A stretch of DNA of 64,000 nt. Source: Amaranthus tricolor (lineage: Eukaryota; Streptophyta; Magnoliopsida; Caryophyllales; Amaranthaceae). The stretch is from assembly GCF_026212465.1 (NCBI RefSeq), contig NC_080047.1, positions 39,802,422 through 39,866,421 of the forward strand. The letters run 5' to 3'. The position numbers and the translations under genes are program-made. The notes under the pieces were generated by a model. It was not told the origin of the DNA and searched no databases. It was given only the letters and a program-made list of their open reading frames with translations. Positions 26,990 through 37,786 of the stretch are shown here, one piece after another; within the stretch, counting starts at the first letter, position 1; each line of letters begins with the position of its first letter.

Positions 26990-27817
26990 CTTTTATCTAT
27001 TTTTCCTTTTCACCCCGGCCGACGACTTTTTAACCTTTTACCTCTTCTTTCATGATGATTCATCTATTTTATGGGTGAATTGTTTGTGTGCATAAGGGTT
27101 TTTTTTTTTTTTTGAAGTTCCACTAATGTTCCAGTATTATAGGTTTTTTTGTGTGGTAGATAAATGATTTTTTTAATCTAAATGATAATTTTAAACTTTT
27201 GATTTTTTCATATGATAGATAAAAGAGAAGTGTTTTTGTTAACTTTATACTATTTTTCTGAATATAATGATGAAAAAAAGAAAGAAGTCGCGATTACTCT
27301 AATTGGCCACAAATTTCGTCGGTCCCTTATATTTGTCCATCCCACGACCCTAAAACAATCTATTATTTCACCAAGTCTTGTATGAGACCGTTTTACCCCA
27401 TACAAGCAGCCCATTAATAAACAAAACATAAAGAAAATAAAATCTAAATTCACACTTGTACATGAAGTATTTTTTTTATATAGATTGGACCGACCCAATT
27501 GAAGTTGTCTCATAGTGTGACGACCTCAATAAAGAATTAGTGCTATTATATTCATCAACAAGATTAACCTAACTATCTTTAACAACGAAATCATACAAAT
27601 AGCGGGATTACAATTAAATTATCAGCTTATTTTGTACAAGACTATCTTACCATGAGAATTGCCTATATATTTAACTCATCTAATCTTTAATTGATTGCTT
27701 TAAAAATGAAAGTGAATACTTTAATAGACTAAATGTACATGGATCAGCCCAATATAGATAGTCTCAACTCTCAACATGAAATTATCTCATTAAATTGATG
27801 TTAAAATTTTAAGGGAA
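26990..27817. other. AT-rich spacer with GTCTCA-type repeat fragments
   Basis: Contains fragments such as GTATGAGACCGTTTTACC near 27380 and GTTGTCTCATAGTGTGACG near 27505, which recall the edges of the GTGATCAC arrays. No gene was recognised. Confidence 0.35.
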
Positions 27818-28333
27818 ATTCCACGTGGTAACTATGACGTTTTGGGTTTCCCACCTGGCAACCAAAACTTTTAAAAAATCCTTGCTATATCTCTGAGATT
27901 TTTCAAATTGTTCAACAGTGACGTTTTTGCACATAAAACGTTCGCAAACGTTAATTTTGAAGCTTTAAGACTGTTGTACGCCTATTTATGCGACTCACTT
28001 TTTCAAATTCCACTAGTTTTTAACCTTTTCCTCCAAAACGTAAACCCTAACTCTACCATCTTTTATCCAAATCATATTTTTCCTCCAAATTCAAATATAG
28101 TGCTTGAAATCATGAGTTAGGATTTATGTTTTGGGGGAAAAGGTTAAAACTAATGGAATTTGAAGTCGTGAGTCACATAAATAGGTGTACAGCAGCCTTA
28201 AAACTTCGAAACTAACGTTTGCTAATATTTTATGTGCTAAAAGGTTACGATGGAATAATTTGGTAAATCTTAGGGTTACCACATATATTTTTTAAAAGTT
28301 TTGGTCACTACATGGAAAAGTCAAAACCTCAGA
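27818..28333. mobile_element. Fold-back element with ~220-bp inverted arms
   Basis: The left arm (about 27818-28055) reads CCACGTGGTAACTATGACG, GTTTTGGGTTTCCCAC and later CACATAAAACGTTCGCAAAC. The right arm (about 28112-28333) is its inverse (TTTTATGTGCTAAAAGG, TTTTGGTCACTACATGG). A short ~56-base loop separates them. There is no coding capacity. A single-arm relative lies at 35035-35330. Confidence 0.75.
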
Positions 28334-29828
28334 CACATTTAAAGCATGTCACCAACTTGTTTAATAAAATGCATGTTTAAAGTACGTCATTTAAAGTTCA
28401 ACATATCATAACCCGTAAAATAAAGATTGAATAAGGGCCTTTAATGGGCTTTGACATGATTGAACATCTCTAGTGGATATATATTGTCAATGTGCATCAT
28501 ATATATAATACTCTTTTTAAAAAAATAAGCTAATAATACATTGATAAAAATGTCATTCGATATTTACAACATAGTAACATCGAACAAATATATAACAATT
28601 TAATCAAACAAATTTTTACATTGAAAAAGTCATAATCATTATAAAGGATATATAACACTGAAGTGTTCCCTCTATCATATCGTTGTTTGATACAACCTCC
28701 TCCAAGGTGGTCTTTAGATCTGGTGTGTCTTTGAAATAGAGATAAGTTTGATACTATTAGTTGTATTAGCAAAACTGACACTCGTGATGACATTATATTA
28801 CCTTCTACAATCGAATTAATAACAAGACTCCAAACTCTCTAAAACTCAATATATGGATAGATCAAATCATCTAAATGAATAGAATAGCTCTCTAATGTGG
28901 AGAAAATAAATTTTATTTATAATCAAAAATAAAAATATTAAGAGCTTACCATTAACTACAAAGTTAATAATTGCCCAAAAATTAACAATATAAGCTATTT
29001 TTTAAGAGAAAAAAGGAGAGAGAAGAAAGGCTAGGGTTCTTTGAGAGTAGGGAGAAAAACCCTATGTATATAATACATCTTATCCAATGAAATTACTCAT
29101 CTTACTTTTTAAGGTATTAACAATTTATAATTGAAGAATAAGACAAATTAAAAATAAATAAATAAATAAAAATAAATGTATAAAAAAATTTGTAAATTAA
29201 ATTGAAAATAAAAAAGTGGGATCATTCGGAAAAAAGTCAAAATAAGTTGGAGAAAATTAAATAAATATATTTAAATTAAATAAATATATTTAAATAAAAT
29301 AAATTGAAAATAAAAAAGTAAGCGACTTGTGACCGACATTTTGTTGTTGGTTTTCTCATTTAGCTTTATTAGCTTGGTAAATCGTATTGGAAAAATATGA
29401 AGAAAATTTTCAAAGTAACAAATTTAGAATTTAGATAATGAAACTAAGAATGTATTTTAACTATTGCGTTTAGTTGAAAAGAAATGGTGTGACGCGAACT
29501 TGTCGTTATATTAAGAAAATTATTTTTCTACTCCCAAGTGTAAATAGGAGGGATTTTTCCAAAGTTAACACATCTATCAAAAGTAATGTACACTCGCTAT
29601 TTAAGGTGTGGAGCAAATAACACTTGCACAAGTCAAGTGAATAAAGTAGAAGAGAACTATGAATTGTGTGTCTACAGATGAATGAAACGGGATTTTCTAA
29701 AAACTCTTTTTCAACCTACATAAAACATAATCAAAGTATTTTATTTAAAAGTGAATGCCTTATAAGAGAAGAAACGAAGGCCTTATTTGAGTAGTAAGCC
29801 TCATAGGTATCTCCAAGTACTGAATTAA
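28334..29828. other. AT-rich spacer left of the Harbinger element
   Basis: Short tandem AAATAAATATATTT runs lie near 29255-29300. A block near 29010-29085 (GCTAGGGTTCTTTGAGAG...AAACCCTATG) has a small inverted repeat. No gene was recognised. Confidence 0.35.
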
Positions 29829-32303
29829 GGCCATCCTTACTCATGACCTAAAAAAAAAGATCATGTTACTATTTCCCAATTTTTTTCTCTCCTAAAATTT
29901 CATCTTTCAACCTAATTTTATTAACAATGACCTCTTCTAAAAGGTCATCATCCTTTCTTTCTTACTTTTTTTCTACTCCATCATATTTTCTCTCCCTTAA
30001 TTTATCTAACATTTATCTTTATTTTTTTATAATAATATTTTCATGTACAAAGTTAATATAATTTTTTATTTGATTAAAATAGATCTACTATTTTATAATT
30101 AAAAAAAATTATTCTTTTAATAAAAATAATATTTTTTAATAAATATAAATATAAATATAATTTTTAATAAATATTTTTTAATATTAAAGAAAAATTCGTT
30201 AACTTCAAATATATATTACAATGCACATACATAAAATAAATACACAAATTAAAAAACTAAAATTTTAAATGATACATTAATTGCGGTTCTCTCCAAACTT
30301 TGGCCAGATATTTTCAACCAAGTCATCTTTTTAAGGATAAATGTGTTTGTCGATCTTCAACGTCATCCTTATTTGCCAAGTATCGATTTTTAAACATTAC
30401 ATAATTAAACCATCATTAAAAAACAATACATAATTAAAACATAATTAAGACATTACATAATTAAAATATCTACTGACGATTGTAATTCTGAAGGTATTGT
30501 CCAAGTTGAACCATCATATCAGCTTCCCATGGCCGAAGAGTTTCCTTTTTGCTTAATGATTCATAGATCTCCCAATTCATTCGATATTCTTCCAGTTGAA
30601 GTTGTTTTTGTTTTCGGGCTTCTTTTTGTTTTTGAAGTTTTGTCTTCTCTTTCATTATTTCTGAATTAAGTCGAAGACTCTCTCCAAATGCACTCAAAGC
30701 TTGAATTGATTGATCTGCGACCATCTTCCCTGTCATGCGAGCCTTAGCCTTCTTCACACCCTCGGGGCGCGTGGATGATCCTTCTTGAGGTTCACTTGTT
30801 GGAGTTTCAGAATCTTCTTCCGTCCTTGATCTTTTCCTACTAACATCACCAGTTGGTTGTTGATCCAATTGTTTTTTTTATTAGTTTTTACCACTTGTTA
30901 TACTTTCTTAAAATTTTTCATTGCTCAATCAAGTTAAAGTTACCGTGTTTTCTTTGATGGATTAAATGCGCTTCTTTAAGCACATCTTCGTCTGTCGTGC
31001 CACTCTTCTTCTTCCTAAGAGCCTCATCATAACTTCCAGACCACTTCAAACATGCTGGAGCGACTCTACCCCAACGACATTTAAGCATGTCGGCGATTCT
31101 TCGTGGGATCAGATGGGGTCGTTCCATCCTCGCTGCTTCATAAGCTTCCTTAACTTTCTGCCACCTCACTCTTATCTTTTGGTTGGTGCTCACAATTGGA
31201 TCTGTACTTGTGTTCATGACTGAACATATGAGAGCAATATCTTCAATCAAATCTCAACTTTTCTTTGAAGGTATAGGGGCTTCATCATTATTATTAGGTA
31301 GCTGTTGAGATGGTTGAACCAATTGAGTGAAGCTCGGTGGTGAACCAAATTGTGAAACTAGATCTTGAAATGATGGTTGCGTGTAAAGACTATCATCAAC
31401 ATGATGAACATAATTTCCTCCATCTTCACCATATTGAGTGCATTTGGAGAGAGTCTTCGACTTAATTCAGAAATAATGAAAGAGAAGACAGAACTTCAAA
31501 AACAAAAAGAAGCCCGAAAACAAAAACAACTTCAACTGGAAGAATATCGAATGAATTGAGAGATCTATGAATCATTAAGCAAAAAGGAAACTCTTCGGCC
31601 ATGGGAAGCTGATATGATGGTTCAACTTGGACAATACCTTCAGAATTACAATCGTCAGTAGATATTTTAATTATGTAATGTCTTAATTATGTTTTAATTA
31701 TGTATTGTTTTTTAATGATGGTTTAATTATGTAATGTTTAAAAATCGATACTTGGCAAATAAGGATGATGTTGAAGATCGACAAACACATTTATCCTTAA
31801 AAAGATGACTTGGTTGAAAATATCTGGCCAAAGTTTGGAGAGAACCGCAATTAATGTATCATTTAAAATTTTAGTTTTTTAATTTGTGTATTTATTTTAT
31901 GTATGTGCATTGTAATATATATTTGAAGTTAACGAATTTTTCTTTAATATTAAAAAATATTTATTAAAAATTATATTTATATTTATATTTATTAAAAAAT
32001 ATTATTTTTATTAAAAGAAAATTTTTTTTTTAATTATAAAATAGTAGATCTATTTTAATCAAATAAAAAATTATATTAACTTTGTACATGAAAATATTAT
32101 TATAAAAAAATAAAGATAAATGTTAGATAAATTAAGGGAGAGAAAATATGATGGAGTAGAAAAAAAAGTAAGAAAGAGAGGATGATGACCTTTTAGAAGA
32201 GGTCATTGTTAATAAAATTAGGTTGAAAGATGAAATTTTAGTTGAGAAAAAAATTGGGAAATAGTAACATGACCTTTTTTTTAGGTCATGAGTAAGGATG
32301 GCC
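29829..32303. mobile_element. PIF/Harbinger derivative with giant inverted arms (fold-back)
   Basis: A 2,475-bp element that starts GGCCATCCTTACTCATGACC and ends with the inverse. Arms 29829-30697 and 31434-32303 (869 and 870 bases) are inverted near-identical copies that include the 3' end of a transposon gene. The 736-base centre holds the rest of that gene on the minus strand. Flanking trinucleotides are TAA (left) and TTA (right), both of the TWA type used by PIF/Harbinger but not identical. No DDE transposase is present, so the element is non-autonomous. Confidence 0.8.
30470..31433 (-). pseudogene. Harbinger-type MYB/SANT-like accessory ORF, decayed
   Basis: The minus strand encodes pieces of the DNA-binding accessory protein that accompanies PIF/Harbinger transposases, often annotated as trihelix or NAM-associated. 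Recognisable parts are IALICSVMNTSTDPIVSTNQ, RWQKVKEAYEAA, RWGRVAPACLKWSGSYDEAL, then GVKKAKARMTGKMVADQSIQ and a Lys/Gln/Glu-rich coiled-coil segment ending at the stop near 30470. In-frame stops occur just before DLIEDIAL (near 31262) and after NFNLIEQ (30918-30920), with a third soon after and a frame change in the A-run near 30880. The 5' end is cut off by the inverted arm at 31434. The coiled-coil end is repeated in inverted orientation at 31434-31666, where a Trp codon has become TGA. Non-functional as it stands. Confidence 0.75.
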
Positions 32304-35034
32304 TTACTATCATTTTTCTTATTGTTGTTATTAGGTCACCAATAATAGTCCCCTAAATGGTTTGCATTGGCGACCTTCTGTCGAAGCATATTCAGATATT
32401 ACAAAGGTAAAAACATGAAAAATTCTTATCAAATCATTTACCCACAATAGCAATCATTTTCTTAGTATAAAATTCATATACATCTCAATGTAAACTCCCA
32501 AATTGATACAATGATCGAAAACAACAATCAATTGATAAATAGGAAACGAAAAATCAATTGTTTACCAGCATAAACTATTAATTGAAAGCAAAAACCAAAA
32601 TTTGTTAAACAACAACAACAAATAACTTACTTTTCTTGTGAATTGCCTTCAATAAATCAGCGTTCTAGCATGACAACAAAATTAATAACCCAGAACAGTA
32701 ACATCCTTCTCCACCATCAACCTATAAACACCATCTTCACACAATTGCAACAATATGGCCGCCGCAATCTCCTTCTGACAGTGTGTCTAAAATGCCCTAG
32801 TTCAAGAAACAGAAATTAGAGAAAAAAATTGATGATGAAATTTTACAAATTCGTCAAAAATTTTAGGGCAAAAATAGAGTATGGAAAACTTGCTAAATTG
32901 ATGATAAAATTTGCCAAGAACGCTTCAAATATATTTATTTTCAACCAAAAAGCTTCAACATCAACAGTGGTAGATGGTGAAATCATCTTCACCAAAATCA
33001 AACAAAGAAAAGACCATATGGGAAATGAAGATGAAATGGGAAATGGACTGAAAAGAAGCAAATGAAATGGAAAATAGGAAAGAAGCAAGATGGAATTTGG
33101 AAAAGAAGCAGATGAATTGGGAAAGAAATGGAGTAGAGGAAAGAAGCAGCTGAAAGGGTATAGGAATGGAGTTCTGTTCGTTACTGTTTAAAAACTCAAA
33201 TTATGAGTTATAAACGGTAACAAATAGTGTTGGGGTTTTCTAAAATTTTTAAGTATTAAGAATAAGGATTAATTCACACCATGAATGAAAAAAAGCTAAA
33301 AAAGAGTTGTAGAATGTTTTAAATGATTAATTATCCAACAAATAGTTTTTAAGCCCATAAAAAAACTATAATTTTAAATGAAAAAAGTTAAGCTGAACAT
33401 TTTTATATTTACTTTCGATTTTGTTGACCTAAGTATTGATAAACAAGCTAACAAGTCTTGCAAAAGATGTCTTAGCATGAGAGGGATACATACAATCAAC
33501 TTATTTTTAAAATGATGATTGCTTTAGAGGTCCGTACAATCAACTTATTTTTTTTTAATAATGATTGTTTTAAATTCATGTGATCACTTTTAAAACTATA
33601 AATGATCGGTCCAAATTTGTAAGTAACTACTTTATGATTTTAAACAACTTTTAACTAGTCTCTATAATTTCTCTATAACTTTTGACTAATGTAAATTTTG
33701 GAGCCAAAATAAGATCACTTTATAAGTTAATCACGATTAACCTTGAAAATTTAAACTTGTTTGTGAAAAAATTTTAAATTTAATGGGTCTAAAATCAAAA
33801 AGGTCACAATGTGATTGGAAGTCCTAACAATAATATTCTTTGTTTAAAAAAACATTAAATTATAGAATACTTTTTGAACAAATAGAATTTTCTTATTACT
33901 TACCAAAAGAAAAAAGTATTACAAAACAAGGAAGAAATAAAATTTCATTACTAACCAAACTTGCAAGTCTCATACGTGGGAACCATAGCCTGATAGACAA
34001 ATAACTAGCTTTAACGGTAAGTATGTAATCATATTTACAAGGAGCTATGAGCAAGTCACATTATCCTAGTGATCGAGTGATTTAAACATTTCGATAAAGA
34101 TTTGTTAAAACACTTAAAAAAAAATTGATACAAATCAAGATAAAACGATCAAGATAAAATAACAGAGAATTCGAGGCAATTCATCTACAAGCTATAAAGT
34201 CTTATATCAACTATGAGTAAGCAATGGGTAGAGTAGGTATGGCAAATTGAGATGAGATGGATGTTTTTGCTTATAGGCATGAGCACCACTAAGTGGATAA
34301 GCAAAAAAAAAAGTCGATATGTTGATATTTAATATATTTTTTTTCTTTTTATTTGTGATTTAAGACTCTTTTATGTTTATTAGAGGTGTTTTTCTGGATT
34401 TCACATTTATTCTTAAAGTTGATTTATTTAATTGTTCTGCAGGTAAATACTCTGAAATGAATAGAAAAATAGGTTTATTGGGATCATTAGAGGGGTTTGG
34501 GAGATTATCAAATGATAGTAGATTAAGGGTCGAAGTCATATAAGAAAAGAGCTCAATTTCCTAATACTCAATTGGGCATCTCATCATGCCATACCTAACT
34601 AAGGACTAAATGCAAAATCAACCTCATTGTCTTCATGTGTAACAAATGATTGAATTTCATAAATATCATTAATTTCATTAAAAATCTTAAAAAGGTCTAT
34701 TTTCACATTTAAAGAAAGTCTAACAAATGATTAAATTTTATATTGGGTTTAAATATGTATATTTTTAAGATTACATTTGTATTTGAGCTAACCCTTATTA
34801 TTATTCCATTTTAATATATATTATTCATCATAATAATAATATACTAATGATGAAAACATAATTCAAACTATCATGCTATGAAATAAAACAATTTATCCTA
34901 CTTATCATTATTATATGAAATATTATTCATAGTGTTAACACAATTAATCTACTTAAAAAATACTAATTTTCATTATATACTTCGTTTAAGCACACGGAAT
35001 TAAGAAAAATATCAATTTACTTAAAAATAAGGAC
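32304..35034. other. AT-rich spacer right of the Harbinger element
   Basis: Nothing coding is supported. It holds a short GTGATCAC-type repeat patch near 33575-33660 and purine-rich repeats of the form AAATGGGAAAGAAGC at 33010-33160. Confidence 0.35.
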
Positions 35035-35330
35035 AAAATTCCACATGGTAACTCTGAGGTTTTGGGTTTTCCACGTGGTAACATAAACTATTAAAAAGTC
35101 CACGCGGTAACAATGATGTTTACCATATTGTTCCATCGTGACCTTTTTGCACATAAAAATGTTAGTAAACGATAATTTCGATGCTAAAAGGCTACTATAC
35201 ATCTATTTATGGGACTCATCATTTCAAATTCCAACAATTTTAACCTTTTCCCCCAAAATATAAACCCTAATTCTAACATTTATGATCTAAATCACCATTT
35301 CAAATTAGAATTAAATTTGGGAAAAAAATA
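35035..35330. mobile_element. Single arm of the 27.8-kb fold-back family
   Basis: Shares GTGGTAAC, GTTTTGGGTTTTCCACGTGG, CATCGTGACCTTTTTGCACA and TTTTAACCTTTTCCCCCAAA with the left arm at 27818-28055. No inverted partner is seen nearby, so it is a solo or deleted copy. Confidence 0.6.
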
Positions 35331-35736
35331 TAGTATTTTCCATGAGACAAAAGAGTTTGTAGCCTAGCATCAACCATAGCCTTGAATACATTGTTTGATC
35401 TTTTCAACATGTAGGACAAACTATGCCTTAAAGGCTTAAACCCAAGTCACCTTAAAAATCACCCCTAAAAAATCCCTACTTAATATAACAAGAGAAAAAC
35501 AAAAAAAAAAAGAAATAAAATATTAGGGTTAGAATTAAGTGACTAGTGTCATTGGTAAATGGGGAAGGGATGAACGGTGGAGATGAATTATTACTTTATT
35601 TGTTGGATGAATACACCTTTTTAGGGTATGACTATACACACGTCTACTCCCAACTTATTAAGACTAGACTAGAAAATTCATATACAAGGACATCAACAAC
35701 ACTATACTATCCCTAATTCCCTTAATTCATGCTTTT

Positions 35737-35771
<35 letters not shown>

Positions 35772-36765
35772 CATGCACAATATTTACTTCCCCTAAGTCG
35801 GTTTTCATGTGTATCAAATCTCTTTCCTAAAATCTAAATTAGTTATGGCAATAATTTTTCATTAAAAACAAGAGAGTAATAAATGTTTTCATATTTTTTA
35901 AAAACGAATTATAAGTTGGACCCAAATTTGAGTGCATTTCATTTGATTTTTATAAAATAGATTTAATTTTCACTTTTAAATATTAATTTTTGTCTTTCGA
36001 CTCACCTTTAATCACTAAGTTGAATGTTTTTTCAACCTTTTAAAAAAAAAATAAAACAATTATCTCTGTCTACAAAAGGGATTAATGTCCTCGCCGATAG
36101 AGTGAATCTCTATTAAAAATACGTTCTCTTTATTCGAAAATTATTTTTTTTATTTTTTGAATAAATAAATCTCATCATTTTATGCAAGAATTAATTTTTC
36201 ATTCCAATTGCCTTATAATAAATTCCCTTTATCTTAAAATAAAAAGTATACAAAAAAAATTAAGAATTATTTGAGATTTACAACCTTAAAGTTTACAGTT
36301 TTTGCAAAGGTCACAATTTTTTTTCGAATAACAGATACCAAAGTATCAGTCTACGACGTTCAGGCTAAAATTTCATTTTAATGGTCGAAATTTTATATTA
36401 AGTAGTCAAAATTCCGTAATGTAGCTTAAACACGGTAGACATTGGTACGTTAGCAGCGACAATTCGCAAAAGATATCAATTTTAATTCCATAATTCACAA
36501 ATTTTATAAAATTTATTTATGAAATTTAAAGGTAAAAAAATAAAACAATAAAGAAGTCAACTAATGTTAACGTTTGGTTGATCATATGGCCACATTGCAT
36601 ACTCCATGTTTTTTTCGTATAAAATCAAAATAATCTTGGGACACAAAAAAGGAAACATTTAGAAAAGAAAAGAGAAGAAACAGAAAAATTCAGACATTTA
36701 AATTTTATTACAAAAAAATAAAAAATTCAAATTAAAAAAAATAAAAAAAGAAGAGAGAGATAAGC
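35331..36765. other. Spacer upstream of the MLK gene with a long T tract
   Basis: AT-rich, with a ~38-base poly-T tract at about 35734-35771. No gene is seen. The last few hundred bases presumably hold the distal MLK promoter. Confidence 0.4.
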
Positions 36766-37786
36766 GTTTAGCGAAGCAAAGCATTGGCATTGCAAAGAAA
36801 GACGCCCTCTTTCTCCTCACCTACAACTTTATCTCATAAATTCATGAATACCCAGAAACCATAACTATTCAAATTCTTTTATTTCTTCTTTTTTTGATTT
36901 TCCCATATATAAATTTCTAAGCTTTTTTCGTATAATCTTCCACCGATTCAAAACAACCCAGAATTTATATTTTTTATATTGTAATTTTTGTGGGTAGTTT
37001 TTGGTGCAGGTGTAAGCAACTAAAGATCTATGGCCGATCTTCGTTGAGATTTTCAACTTTTGAAGTTATTAGTCTTTGTGTTTGTAATCCGATCGTTGGT
37101 ATTTTTGGTGCTCCAAGGAAGGATCTGTAAGTGTTTAAATTCTTTTCATTTTCTTTTGTTTGTTGTTTGATGATTATGTTTTGGTTGTTTTTGGGTTATT
37201 AGATGATGATCAAGGCTGTATTTTTAGTTTAATGAAACAAATTTGTATATGGGATTTTTTTTTCCTTTAGTGTAAAAAGGTCCATAACATTTTATTCCTT
37301 TTATAAATTTATATAAAATTTTGGGTTGTTCTTTTTTTTTTTTTTTGAGTTTGTAGAAGTTTATTATGTTTTACCCATTTTCAGCCATGGATGACTATTT
37401 GTTGCTTGTGAAGTTGATGAAAAAAGTAGTTGTTTGGTCACATTTTTAGATTAACATGGACAGGAATTAGCTTAATGGGAAAAATGATAGAAATGATAGT
37501 GGTTTTTTAACCATATTAAGTATGATTCTTGATATTTATGTGGTTAAAATGGTATATTTTGATCATTTTATCTTGTTTTAGCATATTGGATGAGTAATTT
37601 TTGGATTTTTGGTGGGTAAATGCAGAAAATTTGTAGTTTTGATAGATTTGGTTGAAGGTGTGAATGGGTTGTTAATAGCTAATACTTTTTCAAGCATTTG
37701 TTGTTTGACATTGTTTCTATATTTGGTTAGGAGAGTTGAAGATATTATGTTGTAATCACCAGGGAGGTGAATTGTATGGGTGGAGG
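36766..37786 (+). promoter_or_regulatory. MLK 5' UTR with intron and two upstream AUGs
   Basis: A GA-rich then CT-rich leader starts near 36766. Donor GGATCT|GTAAGT at 37126/37127 and acceptor TTGGTTAG at 37730/37731 define a likely 604-base 5' UTR intron. The last leader exon holds ATG-TTG-TAA at 37747-37755 and an out-of-frame ATG at 37776 whose frame runs over the main start to TGA at 37857-37859, coding 27 residues. The transcription start is inferred. Confidence 0.55.

Noticed and set aside
28990..29100. CT/GA-rich leader-like block with GCTAGGGTTCTTTGAGAG and a TATATAA motif
   Set aside because: It could be an LTR or 5' UTR, but no gene or partner LTR follows on either strand, so it is not called as a feature.
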